Part shown: positions 17,569 to 26,399 of the stretch, one piece after another
Layout: the number at the start of each line of letters is the position of its first letter
Numbering within the stretch: position 1 is the stretch's first letter
NCBI RefSeq assembly: GCF_000332075.2
Contig: NZ_ALVU02000001.1
Coordinates: 4,161,609 to 4,225,608 of the forward strand
DNA length: 64,000 nt
From: Synechocystis sp. PCC 7509
GTDB lineage: Bacteria; Cyanobacteriota; Cyanobacteriia; Cyanobacteriales; Chroococcidiopsidaceae
Direction of reading: 5' to 3'
The notes under the pieces: generated by a model
Databases searched by the model: none
What the model was told of the DNA's origin: nothing
The model's input: the letters and a program-made list of their open reading frames with translations, nothing else
Position numbers and translations under genes: made by a program

Positions 17569-19116
17569 ATGAGATTTGTTTCCGATCCACCCATTTCTGT
17601 CAAAATTCGCAAGATGAAACAGCGAGTACGGTGGCAAGATAAAGCAATTACTGAGCGGGGTATTGACCAAACTAAACTTGTTTTGGGCGATCGCACTCCT
17701 GATAACCCAAACTTCTCATTTTTGGTGGTGGGAGACAGTGGCGCTGGCCCTCAAGGCGGTCACAACCCCCAAAGGCAAGTTGCCTTGCAAATGCTAAATC
17801 ATAAAGATTCTAGCCGCTTTGTCCTCCATACTGGCGATGTTATCTACCTCGTTGGTTCTAGCGAATACTATTACAAAAACTTTATCAAGCCCTATCGAGA
17901 ATTTATCGTCGGTGGCGAACATCCTAAAAAAATTGATTACGACAAAATGGTTTTTAATAAGCCGTTTCTTCCCGTTCTTGGCAATCATGACTACTACGAT
18001 TTGCCGTTTATTTACGGGCTAATGGCTCAAACTGCTTTGCCTTTGCGCCGCTTGCTACAGTCAAAGCTAGATATCGATATTGGTTGGCATGGTTCTCACC
18101 AGGGTAAAGCCTACGCTCAAGCGTTTATGGACTATCTTAAGGATTTTGAAGATGAAAAAGAGCTAGTTCGCCATCTCGATCGCCACTATACGGCTAAAAC
18201 TAACTCCGGGCGATGCCTTTATTACGAACCGGGCAACTTTACTCGTTTACCTAATCGCTATTACAGTTTTCAAAGTGGGGGAATAGACTTTTTTGCCCTC
18301 GACTCTAATACTTTTAATTCGCCTTTACCTTTATCTAAAGATTTGGCGGGAATTGAGGAACGCCATAAGTTAGAACAACGGCGCGATCGCCTAGAACGCG
18401 AAAAATTATCCTATATTGAGGAGTCTACTCGGCTTAGTTCGGCAAATTCTGAACAATTAGACGATCTGCGTACCAAAATTGAACAGCTAGACGAGTTGCG
18501 TAATGATATTGATAAGCAATTAGCCGCCGATGAAACTACTGTAGTTGACACTGAACAATTAGACTGGTTTGCTAATAATTTAATTGCATCGTGGCAGAAT
18601 CCCGAAGTCCGAGGACGGGTAGTTTACTTTCACCATCCCCCCTACGTTACTGAAGCAACTAAGTGGCATCAAGCACAAACTATTGCTGTACGCGATCGCT
18701 TTCGTGAAGTTTTAAATAAAGTTGCAAGGGAGCTTGGCTCTTTAAAGGGCGATCGCCCTTTAGTAAACTTGGTTCTAAACGGTCACGCCCATTGTTTAGA
18801 ATATCTCCGTACAGGCAATACCGGACACGCTGATGCTCATATTAATTGGATTGTTTGCGGTGGTAGTGGTTTTAGCTTGCGCCGTCAACGTAATGAAGGA
18901 GTCGAATTAACCGAAACTCCTGGCGGTAAAGTAAACGCTAGAAGTCTCTTATATATCGGTCGTGAAGGTCAAGGCTCCCAAAAACGCCGCCCTTACTCGT
19001 TTTTACGGATCGATGTTCTTGATGGCATTCCGCCCAAATTTGTGATTAGACCCTTTGTGGTCGAGCGTTTTCAAGGAAAATGGAGCAATAGCGAGATTGA
19101 GCCATTTATTGTTTAA
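17569..19116 (+). CDS. Purple-acid-phosphatase-like metallophosphoesterase with coiled-coil insert
   Basis: 515 residues. All five calcineurin-superfamily metal motifs are present: GDSG (55-58), GDVIY (89-93), GNHD (138-141), FHHPP (354-358) and NGHAH (404-408). The first block reads GDxG and the second GDxxY, as in purple acid phosphatases, where Tyr93 would bind ferric iron. Residues about 258-330 form an unusual highly charged coiled coil (ERHKLEQRRDRLEREK onward) between the GNHD and FHH blocks. There is no signal peptide, so it is probably cytosolic. It begins at the edge of the 8-bp repeat array; Met16 is an alternative start. The CHAT-TPR gene follows after 45 bases. Confidence 0.85.
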   Translation: MRFVSDPPISVKIRKMKQRVRWQDKAITERGIDQTKLVLGDRTPDNPNFSFLVVGDSGAGPQGGHNPQRQVALQMLNHKDSSRFVLHTGDVIYLVGSSEYYYKNFIKPYREFIVGGEHPKKIDYDKMVFNKPFLPVLGNHDYYDLPFIYGLMAQTALPLRRLLQSKLDIDIGWHGSHQGKAYAQAFMDYLKDFEDEKELVRHLDRHYTAKTNSGRCLYYEPGNFTRLPNRYYSFQSGGIDFFALDSNTFNSPLPLSKDLAGIEERHKLEQRRDRLEREKLSYIEESTRLSSANSEQLDDLRTKIEQLDELRNDIDKQLAADETTVVDTEQLDWFANNLIASWQNPEVRGRVVYFHHPPYVTEATKWHQAQTIAVRDRFREVLNKVARELGSLKGDRPLVNLVLNGHAHCLEYLRTGNTGHADAHINWIVCGGSGFSLRRQRNEGVELTETPGGKVNARSLLYIGREGQGSQKRRPYSFLRIDVLDGIPPKFVIRPFVVERFQGKWSNSEIEPFIV

Positions 19117-19161
19117 TAGTAAGCAATGCGATCGCGCAATTGCAAAATAAGGAGCAATCCA

Positions 19162-22100
19162 GTGAAAAAACTGATGAAAGTATTAGCTTTGGCGATCGCG
19201 TTGTCTAGCCTAACTATGCCGTTAATAGCTCCTACCCAAGCACAAACACAAATATCTCCGGCTCAAGAATTACAAAAACTCCTTCAGCAAGCGGTTGAAC
19301 AAACCGAAGCTGGACAGTTGCAACCGTCGCTCGATACGCTGCAAAAGGCCTTAGTTCTTGCCAGAAGACTAAAAGACACAAAAACCGAATCGGAGATATT
19401 AACGGCAATTGCGTTAACAAAAACTGTCATAGCTGCGGTGGCTGGTTCGACTCCCACCGCTCCACCTCCTCAAACTTCATCGCTCATTGAACAAGGTTTG
19501 CAGCAAACAAAACTTGGAGAACCGAATAAAGCGATCGCAACTTTTGAACAAGCGTTGACTTTAGCTCGGCAAAGTAAAGACAAACAAACGGAAGCTACAG
19601 CACTCCTTGGTATTGGGCTTAATTATGGCAACATCGGACAATCGCAAAAAGCTTTAGAATTTTACAATCAAGCTCTCCCAATTTTTAAAGCAACAAAAAA
19701 TCGCGGGGGAGAAGCTACAGCTTTAAGCAATATTGGGGAAATTTATCGCGCTACCGGAAAACCCCAAAAAGCTTTAGAAGTTCTGAATGTTGCTTTGCCA
19801 ATTTTTAAAGAAATTCGCAGTCGCGCCCAAGAAGGCAGCACTTTAAATAGTATTGGTGCAGTTTACAACAATATTGGGCAGCCTCAAAAAGCTTTAGAAT
19901 TTTATAACCAAGCTTTATTAATCACTAGAGAAGTTAATAATCCTGGTCAAGAAGCAACAATTCTCAATAATCTGGGTAAAGTTTATCAAGAAACAGGCGA
20001 ACCCCAAAAAGCCTTGGAGTATTACAATGGCGCTTTAGTAGCTAGTAGACAAATCGGTTATGCCAGCCAAGAGGCTACTACTTTAAATAATATTGCGGGA
20101 GTGTACTTAGCAACGGGGCAACCTCAGCAAGCATTAGATGCTTTAAACTTAGCTTTACCAATTGTCCAAAAAATCGGCGATCGCCCAAAACTTGCCGGAA
20201 CTCTAAATAATCTGGGGGAAGTTTACAAGGAAATTGGACAACCCCAAAAAGCCTTAGAGTATTACAACCAAGCTTTACCCATTGCCAAAGAAGTAGGCGA
20301 CAGATCGGGAACTGGCATTACTCTAAATAATATTGCGGGAACGTACTTAGTAACCGGAAACCCCCAAAAAGCCCTAGAATTTTACAATCAAGCTTTGCCA
20401 ATATTTAAAGAAATAGGCAACCGCACCCAAGAAGCCACGACTATTAACAATATTGGTGAAGTCTACAACACTATTGGGCAACCACAAAAGGCTTTAGAAT
20501 ACTACAACCAAGCTTTGCCAATAGTTAAAGCCGCCGGGGATTCAAGGCTCGAAGGTACGGTTTTAAATAATATTGGCGGAATCTATACCAATATCGGACA
20601 ACTCCAAAAAGCCCTAGACTTTTACAACCAAGCACTGCCACTATTCAAAAAAGTTGGCGATGTGGCACAAGAATCTACCACTTTAAATAATATTGGAGTT
20701 ACTTACAATGCCTTGGGACAGCTAGAAAAAGCCTTAACTTATTACAACCAAGCTTTGCCAATTCTTCAAAAGGCAGGCGATCGCCCGGTGACGGCTACTA
20801 CCTTAAATAATATTGGGGAAGTCTATCGCAATCTTAAGCAACCTCAAAAAGCTTTAGAATTTTACAACCAAGCTTTGCCGATTTATAAAGAAGTTGGAGA
20901 TGTTAGCGGCGAAGCTGTCGCTTTAAATAATATTGGTTTAGTTTATTACCAAAGCAAACAGCAAGAGCAGGCGCTAACTTATTACAACCAAGCTTTGCCC
21001 ATCGTGCAGAAAATCGGCGATACCAGAACTGAAGCAGCGATTTTTGGCAATATTGGTACACTTTATCGAGATACAAATCAACCTATTGAAGCAATTAAAA
21101 ATCTAGAAAAAGCTGTAGAAATTACTTTAAAAATTCGTAGCGGATTAGAAAAAGCAAACCGCCAACAGTTTTTAGAAAGTAGTAACGGTAGGGGAGTTGG
21201 CTTAATTAGCTTACTTATAGACCAAAATCAAGGCGATCGCGCCTACCAATGGGTAAATGTTACTACTACCGCCGATCTTGCCGATTATTCTCGCTTAATT
21301 GATGCCAAAGTTGCGAACCTTGAAGCACAAAAAGCTATCGAACAATGGAATCAATCTAACCGCCAGTTAGAAATATTACGCCAACAATTGCAAGCAAAGT
21401 TTTCCATTGAACTATCAAGTCAAGTTGATAAACTGCAAACCCAAGTTAATCAACAAGCGGAAACCATCGCCCGTCGTTTTCCTGAAGTCGCTGAACTATT
21501 TGAAACCACACCCACTGATATCGCCAAGTTACGGGCAAATATCCCCGCCGGGACAGTAATTATTCAGCCAGTCTTGCTTACAGGAGTTAGTAACGTCCCC
21601 GATACAATTGCGCTATTTGTTGTAACTAAAGATAAAGTTACAGTTACAAAGCAACCCCTTGATATCAAAGCTTTTGATGCTTTAGTTACGCAGTATCGTC
21701 AAGAACTAACTGACGTTAGATTCCCCAAAAGATTTCGCGCGACAAGTACCAAACTCTACGATATTTTGATCCGTCCCGTAGAAGCTCAAATTGCTAAGGC
21801 AACTCAATTAAGTATTATTGCTACGGGAAAACTACGTTATATCCCTTTTGAAACCTTAATAGATAACAAAACGGGTAAGTATTTAATTGAAAAGTATCCC
21901 ATTAATAATCTCACCCGTCTTTCTAGTCGCTCTTGGCAACAACCGCTAAATAAAAAGTTAAATCTGCTGGCTTTGGGCAATCCTTCCCCTAACGATGGAC
22001 GTAATCTTGCTGGCGCGGAAGCTGAAATAAAAAGTATTACACCTCTATTGCCAAGTCAAACCTATTTAAAAAAACAAGCTACTTTAAGTAATTTCCGCAA

Positions 22101-22539
22101 CCAAGCTCCCCGTTTTTCTATTCTGCACTTAGCAACTCATGGCTGTTTCCAACCCCAAGGCTGCGCTGACTTAAAAATGTCAGCAAATACTTTATTATTT
22201 AGCGATCGCACTCTCAATATTGCCGATGCAGCATTACTTGGACTCAAAAATACTGATTTGGTTGTATTAAGTGCGTGTCAAACCGCCTTGCAAACCTCTT
22301 CTAATGGTGAAGAATTTGCCGGAATTGCTTATTTATTTGAACGGGCGGGTGCTAGAAGTGCGATCGCCAGTCTCTGGTTAGCTAAAGATGAAGAAACAAA
22401 ACAACTCATGGTTGAGTTTTACAAAAATCTCAAACAAGGTAAAACTAAAGGCGAAGCTTTGCGGAGTGCGAAACTCATCCTAATTACCAAGCATCCTTTG
22501 TATTGGTCGCCGTTTATCTTAATTGGTGATGCTCACTAA
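19162..22539 (+). CDS. Secreted TPR-CHAT protein
   Basis: 1125 residues from GTG 19162, chosen because AAGGAG (19149-19154) sits 7 bases upstream and the product then begins with a clean signal peptide ending PTQAQ. The upstream in-frame ATG (19126) lacks this. About a dozen 40-residue TPRs follow, consensus LNNIGEVYxxxGQPQKALEYYNQALPI. After an alpha-helical linker comes a CHAT (caspase HetF-associated) domain with candidate catalytic His993 (LHLATHG) and Cys1039 (LSACQTA). CHAT proteases cut proteins in response to partner binding on the TPRs. It is likely co-transcribed with the phosphoesterase. Substrate unknown; export places it in the periplasm or outside. Confidence 0.92.
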   Translation: MKKLMKVLALAIALSSLTMPLIAPTQAQTQISPAQELQKLLQQAVEQTEAGQLQPSLDTLQKALVLARRLKDTKTESEILTAIALTKTVIAAVAGSTPTAPPPQTSSLIEQGLQQTKLGEPNKAIATFEQALTLARQSKDKQTEATALLGIGLNYGNIGQSQKALEFYNQALPIFKATKNRGGEATALSNIGEIYRATGKPQKALEVLNVALPIFKEIRSRAQEGSTLNSIGAVYNNIGQPQKALEFYNQALLITREVNNPGQEATILNNLGKVYQETGEPQKALEYYNGALVASRQIGYASQEATTLNNIAGVYLATGQPQQALDALNLALPIVQKIGDRPKLAGTLNNLGEVYKEIGQPQKALEYYNQALPIAKEVGDRSGTGITLNNIAGTYLVTGNPQKALEFYNQALPIFKEIGNRTQEATTINNIGEVYNTIGQPQKALEYYNQALPIVKAAGDSRLEGTVLNNIGGIYTNIGQLQKALDFYNQALPLFKKVGDVAQESTTLNNIGVTYNALGQLEKALTYYNQALPILQKAGDRPVTATTLNNIGEVYRNLKQPQKALEFYNQALPIYKEVGDVSGEAVALNNIGLVYYQSKQQEQALTYYNQALPIVQKIGDTRTEAAIFGNIGTLYRDTNQPIEAIKNLEKAVEITLKIRSGLEKANRQQFLESSNGRGVGLISLLIDQNQGDRAYQWVNVTTTADLADYSRLIDAKVANLEAQKAIEQWNQSNRQLEILRQQLQAKFSIELSSQVDKLQTQVNQQAETIARRFPEVAELFETTPTDIAKLRANIPAGTVIIQPVLLTGVSNVPDTIALFVVTKDKVTVTKQPLDIKAFDALVTQYRQELTDVRFPKRFRATSTKLYDILIRPVEAQIAKATQLSIIATGKLRYIPFETLIDNKTGKYLIEKYPINNLTRLSSRSWQQPLNKKLNLLALGNPSPNDGRNLAGAEAEIKSITPLLPSQTYLKKQATLSNFRNQAPRFSILHLATHGCFQPQGCADLKMSANTLLFSDRTLNIADAALLGLKNTDLVVLSACQTALQTSSNGEEFAGIAYLFERAGARSAIASLWLAKDEETKQLMVEFYKNLKQGKTKGEALRSAKLILITKHPLYWSPFILIGDAH

Positions 22540-22546
22540 AACAAGT

Positions 22547-22930
22547 TTATTTTTTAGCAGGTTCTAAGCGGACAATCCGCCCATTGCGATTACTTCTGTA
22601 TACCCACGTACGATTATTTCCCGACACCACCACACGCCAACCTTCTACCAAAGCTTGAGTGCAGATTTCATCAGGTTTAGCAATTCCCAAGCAGCCATTT
22701 GACCAAGTTTGGCGACTGTAACGAGTAATTTTTAGTTTTTCTGGAGAAATTCCGGTTTGCTTAGATAAATCTGTAATTACAGCACTGGCAACGCGATCGC
22801 TCAAACTCTCGACTACCGCAGGCTTTTGAACTTCTGCTTTTGCTGTCTCTACCGGGAAAAAATTGGCGGCTAAAATTATTATCGCTGTCAAAAATAATAG
22901 AGCGATCGCTCGCTTTAAAACATAATTCAT
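22547..22930 (-). CDS. Small secreted cyanobacterial protein, unknown function
   Basis: 127 residues with an N-terminal signal/anchor (RAIALLFLTAIIILAANFF, cleavage near AKA-EV). The mature part contains ITRYSRQTWSNGCLGIAKPDEICTQALVEGWRVVV, a pattern seen in short cyanobacterial secreted proteins, with two cysteines likely forming a disulfide. I know no assigned function. It converges on the CHAT gene with a gap of 7 bases and is divergent from the glycosyl hydrolase gene. Confidence 0.65.
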   Translation of the reverse strand: MNYVLKRAIALLFLTAIIILAANFFPVETAKAEVQKPAVVESLSDRVASAVITDLSKQTGISPEKLKITRYSRQTWSNGCLGIAKPDEICTQALVEGWRVVVSGNNRTWVYRSNRNGRIVRLEPAKK

Positions 22931-23057
22931 ATTTAATTGCCGCTTTAACAGACAGACAACGCCACAATGTTAATTTGTTTCTTAATATTAGGCGGTTTTC
23001 GCATCGGCAACTATAGACTTTTAAAATCGTCAAACCATAAAACTTAAATTTGCCCCA

Positions 23058-24260
23058 ATGATGTTGAAGTTACACCGATTAAAGTCTGAATTTATTTTAG
23101 TAATTGCTTTGGGCTTCTGTTTAGTGATGATGTTGCAAAGCGGCTCTGCGCAGCCGCTAAAAACTGCTAAAACTGAGTTGCGGGGCGTGTGGATGACAAA
23201 TATTGATAGTGATGTGCTATTCAAACGCGAAGTCTTAACTGCGGCGTTGCAGAACTTAAAAACCCTAAATTTTAACACCGTCTATCCCACCGTTTGGAAT
23301 TGGGGATATACCTTGTATCCTAGCCCCGTAGCGCAAAAAGTAATCGGGCGAAGTCTCGATCCAGAACCTGGATTAAAAGGGCGAGATATGCTCAAAGAAA
23401 TCGTCACCCAAGGACACCAGCAAGGGCTAGATGTTATCCCCTGGTTTGAATTTGGCTTTATGGCTCCTGCCGATTCAAGTTTAGCCAAGCGTCATCCCAA
23501 TTGGCTGACAAGTCGCCGCGATGGTAGCCGCGTTTGGGCGGAAGGTAAACACGATCGCGTCTGGCTCAATCCTTTTCATCCAGAAGTGCAAAACTTTATT
23601 CAAAGCTTGATTGTCGAAATTGTTAGTAAATACGATGTGGATGGGATTCAATTTGACGATCACTTTGGTTTGCCTTCGGAGTTAGGCTACGATCCTTACA
23701 CCGTGAACTTGTACAAAAAAGAGCATTTTGGCAAAAATCCTCCAGCCAATCCTCAAGATCCCCAATGGTTGCGCTGGAGAGCAGACAAAATTACCACCTA
23801 TTTGCAACGGGTATTTAGAGCTGTCAAAGCCCGCAAGCCTAAAGTCATCCTTTCTATGGCTCCCAACCCCCAGCGCGTGTCTTACGACTTGTTTTTAGCT
23901 GATTGGCAGAAGTGGGAACGCCGAGGGTTAATTGAAGAATTAGTTTTGCAAGTATATCGCAACGACCTAAATGTATTTATCAAAGAATTAGCTTATCCAG
24001 AAGTGCAAGCGGCTAAAAAACATATCCCTGTCAGCGTAGGGATTCTATCGGGGTTAAAAGATCGCTCCGTACCAGCAACCCAAATCCAAACTCAAGTTAC
24101 CGCTAGTCGAGAGCGCAACTTTGCCGGGGTATCATTCTTTTTCTACGAAACCCTGTGGAATTTAAGCAGCGAAAAATCGAGCGATCGCCAAAATGCCTTT
24201 AAACACATTTTCCCCGACCAAGTAAAAAGACCAAACCTATTAGCGGGCTGGAAGGGATGA
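23058..24260 (+). CDS. Secreted family-10-like glycosyl hydrolase (DUF187/GHL10)
   Basis: 400 residues. A signal peptide (FILVIALGFCLVMML, cleavage near SAQ) is followed by the GHL10 domain: LRGVWMTNIDSD, FNTVYPTVWNWG, DVIPWFEFGFMAP, then DGIQFDDHFGLP, which carries the conserved acidic residues, and VLQVYRND. Relatives act on bacterial cell-wall or extracellular glycans; the exact bond is not known. Alternative start at the second Met. A 40-bp perfect palindrome follows the gene. Confidence 0.85.
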   Translation: MMLKLHRLKSEFILVIALGFCLVMMLQSGSAQPLKTAKTELRGVWMTNIDSDVLFKREVLTAALQNLKTLNFNTVYPTVWNWGYTLYPSPVAQKVIGRSLDPEPGLKGRDMLKEIVTQGHQQGLDVIPWFEFGFMAPADSSLAKRHPNWLTSRRDGSRVWAEGKHDRVWLNPFHPEVQNFIQSLIVEIVSKYDVDGIQFDDHFGLPSELGYDPYTVNLYKKEHFGKNPPANPQDPQWLRWRADKITTYLQRVFRAVKARKPKVILSMAPNPQRVSYDLFLADWQKWERRGLIEELVLQVYRNDLNVFIKELAYPEVQAAKKHIPVSVGILSGLKDRSVPATQIQTQVTASRERNFAGVSFFFYETLWNLSSEKSSDRQNAFKHIFPDQVKRPNLLAGWKG

Positions 24261-24312
24261 GTGTTATAAAATTTACACAGGGTTTTATAGTTTAGCTGTA
24301 AATTAAAACAAT

Positions 24313-24352
24313 AAAATGCGATCGCTTTTAGCGCTAAAAGCGATCGCATTTT
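24313..24352. terminator. 40-bp perfect palindrome built from two HIP1 sites
   Basis: A 20-base half (AAAATGCGATCGCTTTTAGC) and its exact reverse complement meet with no loop. Each half contains GCGATCGC. It lies 52 bases after the hydrolase stop and before the CsgG-like gene, with A/T runs on both sides. It would act as a terminator hairpin in RNA or cruciform in DNA. Confidence 0.75.
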
Positions 24353-24392
24353 TGCAAAAATCCGGTAAGTCCATCAAAACTTTTGTATTTAT

Positions 24393-25433
24393 ATGCCAAC
24401 GTTAATCGCTATTACCAAAAAAGTGAACATCAAAACTTGTTTTATCGGTTTGGGGTTAGGTATCTTAACAACGACAGGTTTATTTTTCCCCGCACCTGCT
24501 ATCTTGTCTGCGCAATCTACGGCAGAAGTTATCATTGCTCAAGCACAAAAGCCTATAGAACGCAAACGTATTGCGGTATTAGATTTTGATTTTGCCAGCA
24601 CTAGCGGGACGGGCTTTTATTACGATTGGCTAGGAATAGGGCCAGCGAAGGGTGTAAGTGACTTACTAACTAATGCTCTAGTTAAAGATGGCACTTACAT
24701 CGTTTTAGAGCGCAGCAAAGTTGAAGAAATACTAAAAGAACAAAATTTTGGCGCTTCAGGGCGGGTAGATGCCTCTACGGCGGCGCAAATTGGCAAAATA
24801 TTAGGAGCCGACGCTGTCATAATTGGCACAATTACGCAATTTAACGTAGAACAATCGAGATCCGGTCTTAATCTTGGCGGCTTTTTAGGCGGTCTAGGAG
24901 GTGGGAAAGAGAAAAATAAAGCGATCGTGCAAGTCAATTCCCGTTTGGTGAGTACGACTACGGGCGAAATTTTAGCCGTTGCGGAAGGAGAGGGTAAAGC
25001 CGATAAAAGCGGTGGCGGTATTCGATTTCGTGGTATTAGTGGCGACACAAGTACCAATAATGTAGATAGTTTGTTGAGTGCGGCGGCGGAGTCGGCGATC
25101 GCCAAAATGTCTGGCGAACTTGTTACCGCCAATAACAAATTAGCCACCTTACCGTCAGTTGTACCTACCGTCAGCGCTATAGTTGCCGACATTACAGGTA
25201 ACTTGATTACCATCAATAAAGGTTCAGAGTCGGGCTTTAGAAGCGGGATGAATCTTTCTATTGAGCGGGTAGTCAAACAAGTTAAAGATCCCCAAACAGG
25301 TAAAGTGTTGCGCTCGATTACTTCTCCCATCGGCAGAGTAGAATTAATCGAAGTTAGTAACGGTTACGCCACAGGTAAAATAGTTTCTGGATCGGGGTTT
25401 AAAGTGCAGGATGTAGCAAAACCCGTACAGTAA
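24393..25433 (+). CDS. CsgG/curli-assembly-like family protein
   Basis: 346 residues. A long hydrophobic leader (FIGLGLGILTTTGLFFPAPAIL) ends near SAQ. The core reads RIAVLDFDF, then VSDLLTNALVKDGTYIVLERSKVEEILKEQNFG, then AAQIGKILGADAVIIGTITQF, which is the CsgG fold pattern. CsgG proper is an outer-membrane lipoprotein pore; no lipobox cysteine is seen here, so this may be a periplasmic relative. The C-terminal 100 residues form a separate domain with a beta-barrel-like SPIGRVELIEV pattern. Confidence 0.75.
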   Translation: MPTLIAITKKVNIKTCFIGLGLGILTTTGLFFPAPAILSAQSTAEVIIAQAQKPIERKRIAVLDFDFASTSGTGFYYDWLGIGPAKGVSDLLTNALVKDGTYIVLERSKVEEILKEQNFGASGRVDASTAAQIGKILGADAVIIGTITQFNVEQSRSGLNLGGFLGGLGGGKEKNKAIVQVNSRLVSTTTGEILAVAEGEGKADKSGGGIRFRGISGDTSTNNVDSLLSAAAESAIAKMSGELVTANNKLATLPSVVPTVSAIVADITGNLITINKGSESGFRSGMNLSIERVVKQVKDPQTGKVLRSITSPIGRVELIEVSNGYATGKIVSGSGFKVQDVAKPVQ

Positions 25434-25458
25434 TTCTAGAATGCGCGATCGCATTTAT

Positions 25459-25980
25459 CTAAGGCGCGATCGCTTCTTTTGCAGATATTGCATAAACTCG
25501 GACGGTTTTATTCCACATAAAAGTATTTTTTTCGTAAGTCAAACCAACTTTTAAAGCTACTTTTTGCGATGCTATATTATCTGGATCGATCAGGGATATT
25601 AAGCGGTTTGCCCCTAATTTTTCCAAGCCATAATCGCGGCTAAAACAGGCGGCTTCGGTGGCTAAACCCATACCCCAGTATTCTTTTGCTAGCAAATAGC
25701 CAATTTCAATTTCTTCAGTGCCATCAACTAGCTGAGGTGTTAATCCGCACCGCCCAATTAACTTATTATTCATTTTATAAATTGTCGCCCACAATCCCCA
25801 TCCTCTTTGCTCGTAAAACTTAAAAACTCTTTCTTCTAGCCACTGTTTTGTACTTTCATAAGTATAAGTGCTACCAAAAAATTTCATCACCACCGGGTCT
25901 GTATAAATTGCTGCCAAGTCGTCCAGATCGTCTAGTGTTATCTGCCGCAGAATTAAGCGAGATGTTTGGGCTACAATCAT
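25459..25980 (-). CDS. GNAT family N-acetyltransferase (RimJ/RimL type)
   Basis: 173 residues. Opens with TSRLILRQITLDDLDDLAAIYTDPVVMKFFG, the RimJ/RimL-like N terminus. The acetyl-CoA loop region is IGYLLAKEYWGMGLATEAACFSRDYGLEKLG and the C-terminal part is SQKVALKVGLTYEK. The acetyl acceptor is unknown: a protein alpha-amine or a small molecule. Confidence 0.9.
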   Translation of the reverse strand: MIVAQTSRLILRQITLDDLDDLAAIYTDPVVMKFFGSTYTYESTKQWLEERVFKFYEQRGWGLWATIYKMNNKLIGRCGLTPQLVDGTEEIEIGYLLAKEYWGMGLATEAACFSRDYGLEKLGANRLISLIDPDNIASQKVALKVGLTYEKNTFMWNKTVRVYAISAKEAIAP

Positions 25981-26399
25981 TTTTGCAGAAAGCCTGAATA
26001 AAGTTAGTTGATAAATGCGATCGCCGCAAAATCTACTTGCTATTTTTACTTAAATATTTTATTCTCTTATGTTGGTTACGAGTAGGTTCTTTATTTTTTT
26101 AGCGATCGCCCGCTCGTAGCAGAAAATCTAAGTAATTTACTTAACTTTACTTCCAATAAATATTTGATTTTTGAGTTATTAATAATAAATTCTAAATTAC
26201 TAAAAAAATATAAAACTGTCATCCCTAAATAGGCAGAAAAATATTAAAATTTTTCCCTGTATTATTGTTAATAGTGAAAAGTTTTAAAAGTCGTCTTTAG
26301 ATGTTTAATAATTGTCTACTTATGACAAAATACTAGATCAAGTCAAAAATCAACTTGATATTTTTTTAATCAGGTTTACATCTACTACTCACAAAATTC
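25981..26399. other. AT-rich intergenic region before the desaturase
   Basis: About 420 bases with no supported gene. It holds two HIP1-like sites near its left end, long A/T runs, and a hairpin plus T-tract close to the desaturase start, annotated separately. A long leader or a small RNA would fit, but no promoter is clear. Confidence 0.5.
26337..26369 (+). terminator. Hairpin plus T-run in the desaturase leader
   Basis: ATCAAGT / ACTTGAT stem (7 bp, 9-base loop) followed directly by A and seven T residues, ending about 30 bases before the desaturase ATG. The shape is that of a weak intrinsic terminator placed where it could attenuate the downstream gene or end a separate short transcript. 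Confidence 0.4.

Noticed and set aside
19126..19161. Upstream ATG start for the CHAT protein
   Set aside because: Starting at 19126 would place charged residues in front of the signal peptide and lacks a ribosome-binding site; GTG 19162 has AAGGAG.
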